A stretch of DNA of 36,611 nt from positions 1-36,611 of the forward strand of contig CAJUDN010000025.1 of NCBI GenBank assembly GCA_910585355.1, read 5' to 3'. This stretch comes from an uncultured Lachnospiraceae bacterium (GTDB lineage: Bacteria > Bacillota_A > Clostridia > Lachnospirales > Lachnospiraceae). The position numbers and the translations under genes are program-made. This document shows positions 1 to 6,763 of this stretch, in pieces; position 1 is the stretch's first letter; the number at the start of each line of letters is the position of its first letter. The notes beneath the pieces were generated by a model. The model was not told the origin of the DNA and did no database searches. It saw only the letters and a list, made by a program, of their open reading frames with translations.

Positions 1-837
1 ATGCGGGAGGATATAAAAAGGTGCGATTATATCGTAGGCGTGGCTACGGCAGTGGCAGAACGAAAAAAAGGACATATGAGGGGACTTTTGCTTGCCATGC
101 TGCGGGATATGCAGGAGGAGAGGATGCCCTTTACGTTTCTGATGCCGGCGAGGGAATCGCTGTATCTTCCTTACGATTTCCGGTTCATATTTGATCAGCC
201 GCGATGGGTGCTGTGCTATAATAAGGATATCCGGCGGGCGCCATACAATGGAAATACACTGGCGGAGGATCTGGCTCAGTGGCAGAATGCCTGGCTGAAG
301 CGGCAGTATGAAGTGTTTGCGGTTCGTGACCAAGCATATCTGGAACGGATGGAGAAAGAGCTGAAAAGCGAAAACGGAACCTGCACCCTGCTCTATGATG
401 ACGACTGGTTCATTGGAATGGAAAGCGAATGGGGGCTTCACGAAAGAGAAATGCGTTATCTCTATACAGGAGAACGGTACAGAACCCTGGCCGGGGCAAA
501 GCCGGCCATTATGGCGAGAATCGTATGCATGCCGGAATTTGTAAAGAATATCCGGCTGTCGGAGGAATGCCCGGAGGATGAAGTCGCAGTGGAAATCGGC
601 GTCCATGATTTGTTTGTGCCCCAGAACCAGGGAGCGTGGTCCTGGAGGCTGACCAAGGAGGGCTCTTCCATGACTCAGGAATCAAGATTTATTTCCAGGG
701 GGCAGCCGGCAGTGTTTACCATCGCCCAGCTGACCCAGTGGCTGTTTGGCTATGCAGTGCCGGAGCAGGTGGGATGTATCCCCCATGGAAAGTATATTGA
801 ACCTTTTCATGGCGTTTTTCTGGATGAAGTGGTTTAA
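1..837 (+). CDS. Eis-like GNAT N-acetyltransferase with C-terminal SCP2-like domain (5' end outside the window)
   Basis: The visible 278 residues open almost at the acetyl-CoA binding segment of a GNAT fold (GVATAVAERKKGHMRGLL, about residues 13-30), followed by the FLMPARESLYLPYDF stretch typical of Eis-type enzymes. Eis-like proteins are about 390-420 residues with roughly 70-90 residues before this motif, so the ATG at base 1 is probably internal and the true start lies upstream. The C-terminal part (about 165-270) resembles the SCP2/sterol-carrier-like domain that closes these proteins. Family members acetylate amines, including aminoglycosides in mycobacteria; the substrate here is unknown. 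The stop lies 20 bases before the sirtuin start, with a Shine-Dalgarno sequence between, so the two are probably co-transcribed. The pairing of an acetyltransferase with a deacetylase is suggestive only. Confidence 0.75.
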   Translation: MREDIKRCDYIVGVATAVAERKKGHMRGLLLAMLRDMQEERMPFTFLMPARESLYLPYDFRFIFDQPRWVLCYNKDIRRAPYNGNTLAEDLAQWQNAWLKRQYEVFAVRDQAYLERMEKELKSENGTCTLLYDDDWFIGMESEWGLHEREMRYLYTGERYRTLAGAKPAIMARIVCMPEFVKNIRLSEECPEDEVAVEIGVHDLFVPQNQGAWSWRLTKEGSSMTQESRFISRGQPAVFTIAQLTQWLFGYAVPEQVGCIPHGKYIEPFHGVFLDEVV

Positions 838-857
838 AGGAAAGGAGCGCATGCAGG

Positions 858-1580
858 ATGAGTGAGCGGGAAACTTTGAAAAAATGGCTGGGGGAGAGTG
901 ACAATATCGTTTTTTTCGGCGGAGCGGGAGTCTCCACGGAAAGTAAAATTCCTGATTTTCGCAGTACGGACGGACTTTATAACCAGGAGTATGCCTATCC
1001 GCCGGAGACTATCCTCAGCCATACTTTCTATATGAAGAATACGGAAGAATTTTACAGGTTTTATCGAAATAAAATGCTGTTTCCCGAGGCAGAGCCTAAC
1101 CGGGCACATAAGGCGCTGGCAAAGTTAGAAGAGATGGGAAAGCTTAAGGCTGTGGTGACACAAAATATCGACGGTCTCCATCAGAAAGCAGGCAGCAGGG
1201 AGGTGCTGGAGCTTCATGGTTCTGTGCTTCGAAATTACTGTATGCGGTGCGGAAAATTTTATGGACTGGATGCAGTGCTGAATACGGAAGGTATTCCCAA
1301 ATGCCAGTGCCAGGGCGTCATTAAGCCGGATGTGGTTCTCTACGAAGAAGGACTGGATCAACAGACAATACAGAAGGCGGTGGCCTATATTGCAGGGGCG
1401 GATGTGCTGATTATCGGAGGAACATCACTTACGGTGTATCCCGCCGCGGGTCTCATTGATTATTACAGGGGAAGGAAGCTGGTATTGATCAATAAATCGG
1501 TAACGCCTATGGACAGCCGCGCGGATCTGGTCATAAGCGGTCCCATCGGCGAGGTCTTGGGGGATGCCGTGGGCGTATAA
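858..1580 (+). CDS. cobB: NAD-dependent protein deacetylase (sirtuin, CobB/Sir2 family)
   Basis: This 240-residue protein has the ordered sirtuin motifs. GAGVSTESK-IPDFRS (22-36) binds NAD, TQNIDGLH (101-108) is followed by catalytic His120, and the zinc ligands are Cys128, Cys131, Cys149 and Cys151. GGTSL and the VYPAAGL segment complete the Rossmann fold. The usual FGE motif reads YEE here, a variant I recall from Firmicutes sirtuins. The enzyme should remove acetyl or related acyl groups from lysines in the cytoplasm, consuming NAD. The ATG at 858 is chosen because GGAAAGGAG lies upstream and an earlier ATG at 851 is out of frame and stops at once. It probably shares a transcript with the acetyltransferase upstream and the DUF951 gene downstream. 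Confidence 0.93.
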   Translation: MSERETLKKWLGESDNIVFFGGAGVSTESKIPDFRSTDGLYNQEYAYPPETILSHTFYMKNTEEFYRFYRNKMLFPEAEPNRAHKALAKLEEMGKLKAVVTQNIDGLHQKAGSREVLELHGSVLRNYCMRCGKFYGLDAVLNTEGIPKCQCQGVIKPDVVLYEEGLDQQTIQKAVAYIAGADVLIIGGTSLTVYPAAGLIDYYRGRKLVLINKSVTPMDSRADLVISGPIGEVLGDAVGV

Positions 1581-1619
1581 AAATAGATGCAAACTGGTGG
1601 AAGGAGACGGTGGACGGCG

Positions 1620-1817
1620 ATGATATATGAAGTAGGGGATATTGTGAAACTGAAGAAGCCGCACCCTTGCGGGAGCCAGGAGTGGGAAATCCTCCGGGTG
1701 GGAGCAGACTTCCGGCTCAAATGCATGGGATGCGGACATATGGTCATGGTGACCAGGAGGCTGGTGGAAAAAAGTACAAGAGGCTTAAGAAAGCCGGATG
1801 GAGGAGGCTGTCAGTAA
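1620..1817 (+). CDS. DUF951 family small protein
   Basis: This is a 65-residue protein starting MIYEVGDIVKLKK, with a CGSQEWEI segment and a KCMGCGH segment near the middle. That is the usual size and layout of DUF951 proteins, whose function is unknown. The family is commonly found just upstream of rpsF-ssb-rpsR in Firmicutes, as here. The ATG at 1620 is preferred over an in-frame ATG at 1587 because a GGAAGGAGA sequence lies in front of it and the extra 11 residues (Gln, Gly, Arg-rich) do not fit the family. The cysteines suggest a small metal site or a nucleic-acid-binding fold; that is inference. Confidence 0.85.
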   Translation: MIYEVGDIVKLKKPHPCGSQEWEILRVGADFRLKCMGCGHMVMVTRRLVEKSTRGLRKPDGGGCQ

Positions 1818-1823
1818 AAAAGC

Positions 1824-1848
1824 GGAAACGCAGCACCGCTGCGTTTCC
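1824..1848 (+). terminator. Perfect 11-bp hairpin after the DUF951 gene, possible terminator
   Basis: GGAAACGCAGC and GCTGCGTTTCC pair perfectly around a 3-base loop, seven bases after the DUF951 stop. An A-run precedes it but no T-run follows, so it may be a factor-assisted terminator, a bidirectional stop or an RNA-end stabiliser. The stretch from 1849 to about 2010 contains no credible gene. Confidence 0.55.
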
Positions 1849-1931
1849 CTCATTCGGACCCGATTTCCCGCAAACTGCGACGCATATCCGACGGAAAGCA
1901 GTTTTCAAACACGCTCCGGGAATCTCCATAA

Positions 1932-1995
1932 GGCGGACGCCGCGTACTTCTTGTCCGCGGTATGCAGGCGAGGAGATGCAAGGCTGAACTGTTAC
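1932..1995. repeat. Dispersed repeat, copy 1
   Basis: This stretch matches 7891-7947 closely over about 60 bases. Shared blocks are GGCGGAYGCCGC, CTTCTTGTCCGCGG, AGATGCRRGGCTGAA and GTTAC. The two copies differ by a short insertion in the middle. GCGGAC and GTCCGC form a small hairpin; the second copy keeps the pair with a G-T wobble. The right-hand block also recurs at 3234-3293. Confidence 0.7.
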
Positions 1996-2015
1996 AAAAA
2001 TATAGGCAAAAGGGC

Positions 2016-2044
2016 TTGCATTTCTTGTGTTTTTCTGTTAGTAT
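2016..2044 (+). promoter_or_regulatory. Promoter of the rpsF-ssb-rpsR operon
   Basis: TTGCAT and TAGTAT are spaced by 17 bases, about 80 bases upstream of rpsF. This is a good vegetative (sigma-A) match in the only gene-free stretch before the ribosomal operon. Confidence 0.6.
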
Positions 2045-2123
2045 TAAAAACTGTGACATATTAAATTCCTTGCTCCTGTTACTGAAAAACGGGGGCCAGA
2101 GACCACAAGGAGGTAAGAAAACT

Positions 2124-2411
2124 ATGAACAAATACGAATTAGCAGTTGTTCTTAGCGCAAAACTTGAGGATGATGAGAGAACAGCCGCTCTCGAAAAGGT
2201 AAAGGGTTATATCACCCGTTTCGGCGGCACTGTTACAGATGTGGATGAGTGGGGCAAGAAAAGACTTGCTTATGAAATCCAGAAAATGAAAGAGGGATTC
2301 TACTACTTTGTTCACTTTGAAGGCGACTCCGACTGCCCCAATGAGGTAGAAGCTCATGTCCGCATTATGGAGCCGGTTATCCGTTATCTTTGCGTAAGAC
2401 AGGACGCTTAA
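2124..2411 (+). CDS. rpsF: 30S ribosomal protein S6
   Basis: This 95-residue protein begins MNKYELAVVLSAKLEDD and carries the S6 signatures VDEWGKKRLAYEIQKMKEGFYYFVHF and an RIMEPVIRYL end. S6 binds 16S rRNA with S18 in the platform of the small subunit. The ATG at 2124 has AAGGAGG upstream at good spacing; an open frame from 1962 is only upstream read-through without family resemblance. It is the first gene of the conserved rpsF-ssb-rpsR operon. In other bacteria the S6-S18 complex can bind its own leader RNA; no such structure was confirmed here. Confidence 0.97.
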   Translation: MNKYELAVVLSAKLEDDERTAALEKVKGYITRFGGTVTDVDEWGKKRLAYEIQKMKEGFYYFVHFEGDSDCPNEVEAHVRIMEPVIRYLCVRQDA

Positions 2412-2429
2412 TAAAGAAAGTGTGATGAT

Positions 2430-2924
2430 ATGAATAAAGTTATCCTTATGGGCAGATTAACCAGAGACCCGGAAGTACGCTATTCCCAGGGCGAGCGCTC
2501 CATGGCAATTGCGAGATATACGCTTGCTGTTGACAGGAGGGGAAGAAGGAGCCAGGACGGCGATCAGGGCCAGACCGCAGATTTTATCAATATCGTAGCG
2601 TTTGACCGTGCCGGGGAGTTTGCGGAGAAATATTTCCGCCAGGGCATGCGGGTACTGGTTTCAGGGAGAATCCAGACCGGCAGCTATGTAAATAAGGATG
2701 GCCAGAAGGTCTATACGACGGATGTGATTGTAGATGACCAGGAGTTTGCCGACAGCAAGAACCAGGGCGGTGACAACAGCGGCTTTGGGGGCGGCGGCTA
2801 TGGCGGGGGAAACAACCGTGAAAGCTATCAGCAGGGGACAAGGCCTGCTCCGTCCAGCGCGATCGGCGACGGTTTTATGAATATTCCTGATGGAGTCGAG
2901 GATGAGGGACTTCCATTCAATTAA
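2430..2924 (+). CDS. ssb: Single-stranded DNA-binding protein
   Basis: The protein is 164 residues. The N-terminal OB fold (MNKVILMGRLTRDPEVRYSQ through about residue 108) is followed by a Gly- and Asn-rich flexible linker. The acidic tip DEGLPFN matches the C-terminal peptide that recruits DNA-repair and replication partners. SSB coats single-stranded DNA in replication, repair and recombination. Its ribosome binding site is weak compared with its neighbours, so translation may be coupled to rpsF, which ends 18 bases upstream. Confidence 0.97.
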   Translation: MNKVILMGRLTRDPEVRYSQGERSMAIARYTLAVDRRGRRSQDGDQGQTADFINIVAFDRAGEFAEKYFRQGMRVLVSGRIQTGSYVNKDGQKVYTTDVIVDDQEFADSKNQGGDNSGFGGGGYGGGNNRESYQQGTRPAPSSAIGDGFMNIPDGVEDEGLPFN

Positions 2925-2946
2925 ATTTTACAGGAGGTAATGTAAA

Positions 2947-3213
2947 ATGGCATTCAATAAAGGTGATAAGTCCGATTCTTCCAGAGTAAGAAGAGGCGGC
3001 ATGCATAGAAGAAAAAAAGTCTGCGTATTCTGCGGTGATAAGAACGGCGAGATTGATTACAAGGACGTAAACAAGTTAAAGAGATACGTATCTGAGAGAG
3101 GAAAAATCCTTCCCAGAAGAATCACAGGAAACTGTGCAAAACACCAGAGAGCTTTGACAGTAGCCATCAAGAGAGCAAGACATATCGCTCTTATGCCCTA
3201 CACCTGCGAATAG
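2947..3213 (+). CDS. rpsR: 30S ribosomal protein S18
   Basis: This 88-residue basic protein has the S18 core (DYKDVNKLKRYVSERGKILPRRITG). The CVFCG motif and later NCAKHQ give a CxxC...C..H pattern, as in zinc-binding (C+) forms of ribosomal proteins. It pairs with S6 on 16S rRNA. A strong AGGAGGT precedes the ATG at 2947. It ends the operon and is followed by a long hairpin at 3241-3292. Confidence 0.97.
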   Translation: MAFNKGDKSDSSRVRRGGMHRRKKVCVFCGDKNGEIDYKDVNKLKRYVSERGKILPRRITGNCAKHQRALTVAIKRARHIALMPYTCE

Positions 3214-3240
3214 TACATTTTAATTATTAATTGCAATCGT

Positions 3241-3292
3241 TCAGCCCTGCGCCTCCTGCCTGCTATAGGCATGTAGGAGGATGCGGGGCTGA
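3241..3292. terminator. Long GC-rich hairpin between rpsR and the convergent amidohydrolase gene (also repeat copy 3)
   Basis: TCAGCCCTGC and GCGGGGCTGA pair over 10 bp with one wobble. CCTCCT/AGGAGG and GCCT/AGGC pair further in. It sits between two convergent genes and could stop transcription from both sides, although no clean T-run follows. Each arm resembles the right-hand block of the dispersed repeat at 1932 and 7891, so the hairpin looks built from two inverted repeat ends. Confidence 0.65.
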
Positions 3293-3322
3293 ACTTTCAT
3301 AAAAAGCTGCGTGACAGGTTTT

Positions 3323-4498
3323 TTATTTTTCAAATACAATTTCACCGCCCAGGATGGTCATGGCGCAGTCTAGGAGCGCATGGATATCGTCCAGGGGATT
3401 TTTCTCAAATACGGCAAAGTTTGCTCTCTTTCCGACAGTGATGGAGCCGTGGGTATCTTTTACATCCAAAAGCTCAGCGGCATTGATGGTGCCGCACTGG
3501 ATAGCTTCCATGGGGGTCATTCCGTTTTCCACCATTAAAACACATTCGAATGCAGTTTTATCATATTTATTGAAAGGAGTTCCGGCATCGGTGCCGAGGG
3601 CAATCTTTACGCCTGCTTTGTGGGCGCGGCGGAAGGTGTCCTGATGAGCGTCGATGGTCTGTTCTACTTTTTTTACCATATAATCCGGAATCCCGGCGCC
3701 TGTGCCGTATTCCTTAATCCAGTAAGGAGCAGCCAGGGTGGGAACGAAGAATACGTTATGTTCTTTCATGAAATTAAAACACCAGTCATCCATGAAGAAA
3801 CCGTGCTCAATGGAGTCTATTCCAGCCCGCAGAGCGTTTTTAATGCCTTCCATACCCTGAGCGTGGGTAAAAGTCTTTGCTCCCGCCTTATGAGCTTCCT
3901 CAATGGCGGCACGGAGCTCGTCTTCTGTAAGCTGCGGAGAGCCTGGCTCCACGCCTTTGGTCATTACACCTCCGGTGGCCATTAGCTTAATCCAGTTTGC
4001 CCCGGCTTTTAACTGTTCTCTTGCAGCTTTGCGGCAGTCGTCGGGCCCATCGGCTTCACGGCCGGAATCATGTCCGTGGCCGCCGGTCATGCAGATGCAT
4101 CTTCCGGATGTCTGCATCTCGGGAGCCAGAATACCGCCTTCAACCTGGGCATTGTGGAGGTCCACATCGATGTAGTGGGGGGCGCCCGCGTCGCGGACAT
4201 AGGTGACGCCGGATTCCACCAGAGTTTTCAGATTTTTGAGGGCGCGGATGGTTACGGCTGCATCGCTGATGGTCTCGCGGACACCAGTACCGGCATCGGA
4301 GCACATATGTACATGGCAGTTAAAAAGTCCGGGAAGAAGCGTTTTACCGCCCAGATCAACGACTTTTGCCCCCTCGGGAACAGAAATGCCGGAGCCGATT
4401 TCTTTTACGATGCCAGATTCCACGAGAACGCTTCCGTCTTTAAGGACTGTTTCTCCGATGACATCAATGATGTTTGCGTGGGTAAATACTGTGGTCAT
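3323..4498 (-). CDS. Metal-dependent amidohydrolase (imidazolonepropionase / prolidase-like)
   Basis: This 391-residue member of the amidohydrolase superfamily begins MTTVFTHANIIDV. It has the metal-binding HxH in GLFNCHVHM, a likely carboxylated Lys in NWIKLMATGG, the His residues of FTHAQG and SIEHG, and the catalytic Asp in LGTDAG. The end (ANFAVFEKNPLDDI) is the usual beta-sandwich return. Relatives hydrolyse Xaa-Pro or Xaa-Arg dipeptides or cyclic amides; the substrate cannot be read from sequence. The ATG at 4498 has AGGAGG seven bases upstream. A longer frame from 4615 has no family resemblance at its start. The gene has its own promoter just after the LysR gene, and with the YitT and M20 genes may form a peptide or amino-acid salvage set. 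Confidence 0.85.
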   Translation of the reverse strand: MTTVFTHANIIDVIGETVLKDGSVLVESGIVKEIGSGISVPEGAKVVDLGGKTLLPGLFNCHVHMCSDAGTGVRETISDAAVTIRALKNLKTLVESGVTYVRDAGAPHYIDVDLHNAQVEGGILAPEMQTSGRCICMTGGHGHDSGREADGPDDCRKAAREQLKAGANWIKLMATGGVMTKGVEPGSPQLTEDELRAAIEEAHKAGAKTFTHAQGMEGIKNALRAGIDSIEHGFFMDDWCFNFMKEHNVFFVPTLAAPYWIKEYGTGAGIPDYMVKKVEQTIDAHQDTFRRAHKAGVKIALGTDAGTPFNKYDKTAFECVLMVENGMTPMEAIQCGTINAAELLDVKDTHGSITVGKRANFAVFEKNPLDDIHALLDCAMTILGGEIVFEK

Positions 4499-4617
4499 GA
4501 TAATCCTCCTGTTGAAATTACCGGGAAATTCCCCTTTCATGTATGGGGATGCCTGTGCCAGCAGGCATTTCGGTTTACTGTTACGGTTAAGCAACCGCCC
4601 CGCAGGTCCGTACATTT

Positions 4618-4631
4618 ACCGCCCCGGCGGT
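4618..4631 (-). promoter_or_regulatory. Palindrome near the amidohydrolase transcription start, possible operator
   Basis: ACCGCC-CC-GGCGGT is a perfect inverted repeat placed just after the predicted transcription start on the minus strand. A related AACCGCCCC half lies about 25 bases further into the leader (near 4592). A repressor site or a leader hairpin are both possible. Confidence 0.35.
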
Positions 4632-4641
4632 TACACTTTTA

Positions 4642-4669
4642 ATTATAACAGTAATTTTTGGGATGGCAA
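4642..4669 (-). promoter_or_regulatory. Promoter of the amidohydrolase gene
   Basis: On the minus strand, TTGCCA and TATAAT are separated by 16 bases, with a TGT extension before the -10. It lies directly after the LysR stop codon and gives a leader of about 140 bases, which includes an ATGCCTG/CAGGCAT hairpin near 4549. Confidence 0.65.
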
Positions 4670-4674
4670 GAGCT

Positions 4675-5562
4675 TTATACCTGAATAAGATCCAGGAACT
4701 GTAGGGCCAGGGGAGAAAGGGCGGAGCCGTTTTTCTGTATCCATCCGATGTACATTTCATCACAGCCTGACAGGGGGATGCTTAAAACACAAGAGCGGCT
4801 GGAGTTTTGGGCCAGGATGCCTGTTCCGATGGAATATGCGTCCGTATGCTCTAAAATCCGATAGCAGGTGCTGCGATCCTGGATATAGATAACCTGGGCC
4901 CGGTCGGCGGCGGGGATGATCTCCTCAAGAAAATTGTAGGAACTTTCCTGCCCCTGGCTGTAAAGGACAAAGGGATATGGTTCCAGATCATTTAAGGTCA
5001 GCCTGTCTTTTTCGCACAGAGGATGCCCGGAGCGCAGAAACACGTGGGGAGCCGTTTTAAACAGGGGATGAAATGTGAGGGCCCGGTTTTTCAGCTCCCG
5101 GAAAAGGACAGATTCATTGCTTTTGGAGTAATAGAGAATTCCAAGTTCACTGTAACCAAGAGCGGTGTTTTCCATAACCTGTAAGGTGGTGGTTTCTAAA
5201 AAGGTAAAGGTATAGCGGGGGCCGGAGTCCTGTAAAAGCCTTACGAATGCATCAGATGCGAAGTTATAGTGCTGGGCGCTGACAGATAAGGTTTTGCACT
5301 CTTTTCCGGATGTGCGAAAACGGTCGGAAATGGCATCCACCCGCTCGACGACAGTTCGTATCTGGCGGAGGAATTCCTGGCCGTTTGGCGTGATTTCTAT
5401 TCCGCTGCGGCTTCTGAGGAAAATAGAAAAGCCAAGTTCGGCTTCCAGCTGCCGGAGAGAATTTGTGAGGGCGGGCTGGGTTATATAGAGACGTCTGGCG
5501 GCGTCATTGATGGAGCCAAAAGAAGCCACCGCCATGGCATAGCGCATCTGCTTCAATGTCAT
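4675..5562 (-). CDS. LysR family transcriptional regulator
   Basis: This 295-residue protein has the N-terminal winged helix-turn-helix of LysR proteins (residues 1-60; AARRLYITQPALTNSLRQLEAELG is the HTH). An effector-binding domain from about 90 contains FVLYSQGQESS and the IGTGILAQ stretch. LysR proteins bind DNA as tetramers and respond to a small effector. GGAAAGGAG precedes the ATG. It is divergent from the YitT gene with a perfect inverted repeat between them, and the amidohydrolase lies downstream in the same direction, so both neighbours are candidate targets. The effector is unknown. Confidence 0.93.
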   Translation of the reverse strand: MTLKQMRYAMAVASFGSINDAARRLYITQPALTNSLRQLEAELGFSIFLRSRSGIEITPNGQEFLRQIRTVVERVDAISDRFRTSGKECKTLSVSAQHYNFASDAFVRLLQDSGPRYTFTFLETTTLQVMENTALGYSELGILYYSKSNESVLFRELKNRALTFHPLFKTAPHVFLRSGHPLCEKDRLTLNDLEPYPFVLYSQGQESSYNFLEEIIPAADRAQVIYIQDRSTCYRILEHTDAYSIGTGILAQNSSRSCVLSIPLSGCDEMYIGWIQKNGSALSPLALQFLDLIQV

Positions 5563-5598
5563 ATGATTTTTCTCCTTTCCTGAATTCTATCTTACCAT

Positions 5599-5628
5599 AA
5601 TTTTTATATATGGAAAACGCTAAAAATT
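5599..5628. promoter_or_regulatory. Inverted repeat in the LysR/YitT divergent region, candidate LysR operator
   Basis: AATTTTTA and TAAAAATT form a perfect 8+8 inverted repeat around a 14-base spacer, about 36 bases from the LysR start codon. Its position between divergent genes and its AT-rich dyad form fit a LysR recognition site. It is too loosely spaced for a transcription terminator. Confidence 0.45.
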
Positions 5629-5657
5629 TAATATTATTCTATGGCTGGAAAGTGTGT

Positions 5658-5663
5658 TATACT
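5658..5663 (+). promoter_or_regulatory. Extended -10 promoter of the YitT gene
   Basis: TGT-TATACT forms an extended -10. The -35 region is poor, as expected for a promoter that needs an activator; the candidate LysR site ends about 30 bases upstream of the -10. Confidence 0.5.
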
Positions 5664-5688
5664 GGCCAGAGAATAAGGAGGCGGCACT

Positions 5689-6543
5689 ATGGAAAAGGAG
5701 ACAATAAAAAAGGAAATGGCGGCGGTGGGATTCATGCTGGCGGGCTGTGTTGTTTTTGCTCTGGGGCTAAACCTGTTTGTTGTGCCATGCAATTTGGTTC
5801 TGGGGGGAACCACAGGCGGCGCTGTTGTGGTGAACAAACTGTTTGGAATTCCGGTTGGAACAGCCTCTATTATGATTAATGTTCCGATTATGCTGGTCGG
5901 CTGGAAAATCCTGGGATGGAAATTTATTGCCAGGACAGCCGTTACATCTATGGTTTTAGGGGCCATGATCGATGCCCTGGCCTGGGTGCAGTTTCCAAAG
6001 GTGGATCCGATTCTTTCCGCTCTTTACGGAGGAATCCTCCTTGGCATTGCCATCGGAATTTTTTATCAGTATAACTGGTCCAGCGGCGGTTCGGAGATTC
6101 TGGCGCGGGCCTGGTGCAGGGCTACGGGGAAGGGAACCATGGGCCAGGCCATGGCAATCGTGGACGGTATGGTTGTGGTGGGAGGAAATCTGCTTTTGGG
6201 AGAACCGGCTAATATGCTGCTGGCGCTGGTGACAATTTTCGTTTGCTCTAAGGCGACGGATATGATTATTGCCGGATATGATAAGGGAATGCAGTGCCTG
6301 ATCATTACCAATAAAGGAGACGAGCTTTATCACCTGGTTCAGACAAAGTATCAGAGGGGCATGACCTGCCTGAATGGGCGGGGCATGTATACAGGCAATG
6401 AGTACCAGGTCATGATGACCGTGGTAAAGCGGGCCCAGTTTGCCGATTACAAAAAGATGATAAAAGCGGTGGATCCGGCGGCGTTTGTAATTGTCAGCGA
6501 AACCTATGACGTATTCGGACGGGGGTTCAAGGAAATTTACTAA
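5689..6543 (+). CDS. YitT family membrane protein (DUF161 + DUF2179)
   Basis: This 284-residue protein has about five hydrophobic segments in the first 190 residues, including GFMLAGCVVFALGLNLFVVP and LVLGGTTGGAVVVN. A soluble DUF2179 domain follows (about 205-284), with MVKAVDP-like and VFGRGF motifs near the end. The layout and length match YitT-family proteins of the cell membrane, whose transport substrate is not established. AAGGAGG precedes the ATG at 5689. The gene is divergent from the LysR regulator and may be controlled by it. It ends without a clear terminator before the promoter of the M20 gene. Confidence 0.88.
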   Translation: MEKETIKKEMAAVGFMLAGCVVFALGLNLFVVPCNLVLGGTTGGAVVVNKLFGIPVGTASIMINVPIMLVGWKILGWKFIARTAVTSMVLGAMIDALAWVQFPKVDPILSALYGGILLGIAIGIFYQYNWSSGGSEILARAWCRATGKGTMGQAMAIVDGMVVVGGNLLLGEPANMLLALVTIFVCSKATDMIIAGYDKGMQCLIITNKGDELYHLVQTKYQRGMTCLNGRGMYTGNEYQVMMTVVKRAQFADYKKMIKAVDPAAFVIVSETYDVFGRGFKEIY

Positions 6544-6581
6544 AATTCTCAAGAATCATAGCAAGGGAAGCGGGAACATGG

Positions 6582-6587
6582 TATAAT
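6582..6587 (+). promoter_or_regulatory. Extended -10 promoter upstream of the M20 gene leader
   Basis: TGG-TATAAT is a full extended -10 with a weak -35. Transcription from it would start near 6594 and give a leader of about 170 bases before the M20 start codon. Confidence 0.55.
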
Positions 6588-6604
6588 ATCCACGAAAGCA
6601 ATGA

Positions 6605-6731
6605 GCAGTGCGGAAAAAATCCGGGAGAAAGCTGCGTCGTGCTTGCACGTAAGCAGCTATCCCCCGGATTTTTTGCATAGGGCGAAAGCCCGTGAGGGAG
6701 AAGCCGCAAAGCGGATTCGAGCGTGCACTGC
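6605..6731 (+). ncRNA. Structured leader RNA with an internal terminator-like hairpin, upstream of the M20 gene
   Basis: An outer 7-bp stem (GCAGTGC at 6605, GCACTGC at 6725) encloses three hairpins. The first is a 12-bp stem, 6614-6625 with 6663-6674, which encloses AGCTGC/GCAGCT and CGTG/CACG. The others are GGGC-GAAA-GCCC (6680-6691), a GNRA-type tetraloop, and CCGC-AAA-GCGG (6704-6714). The first hairpin ends in six T residues, as an intrinsic terminator would. The element lies wholly inside the predicted leader, which favours attenuation or ligand sensing. It could instead be a palindromic dispersed repeat or the terminator of the YitT gene. It matches no RNA class I can name. Confidence 0.5.
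6614..6674 (+). terminator. Terminator hairpin inside the M20 leader
   Basis: AAAAAATCCGGG and CCCGGATTTTTT are perfectly complementary over 12 bp and the right arm ends in T6. A transcript started near 6594 and stopped here would be about 80 bases long. It also ends any read-through from the YitT gene. Confidence 0.6.
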
Positions 6732-6763
6732 GGCCAAACACATTTTTAAGGAGGAAAAGGATT

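Noticed and set aside
4070..4642. A 190-residue plus-strand frame opposite the amidohydrolase gene
   Set aside because: It runs antisense to a well-supported enzyme gene and its leader, and shows no family resemblance.
5956..6552. A 198-residue minus-strand frame opposite the YitT gene
   Set aside because: It is a shadow of a clear membrane-protein gene, with no start signal and an atypical composition.
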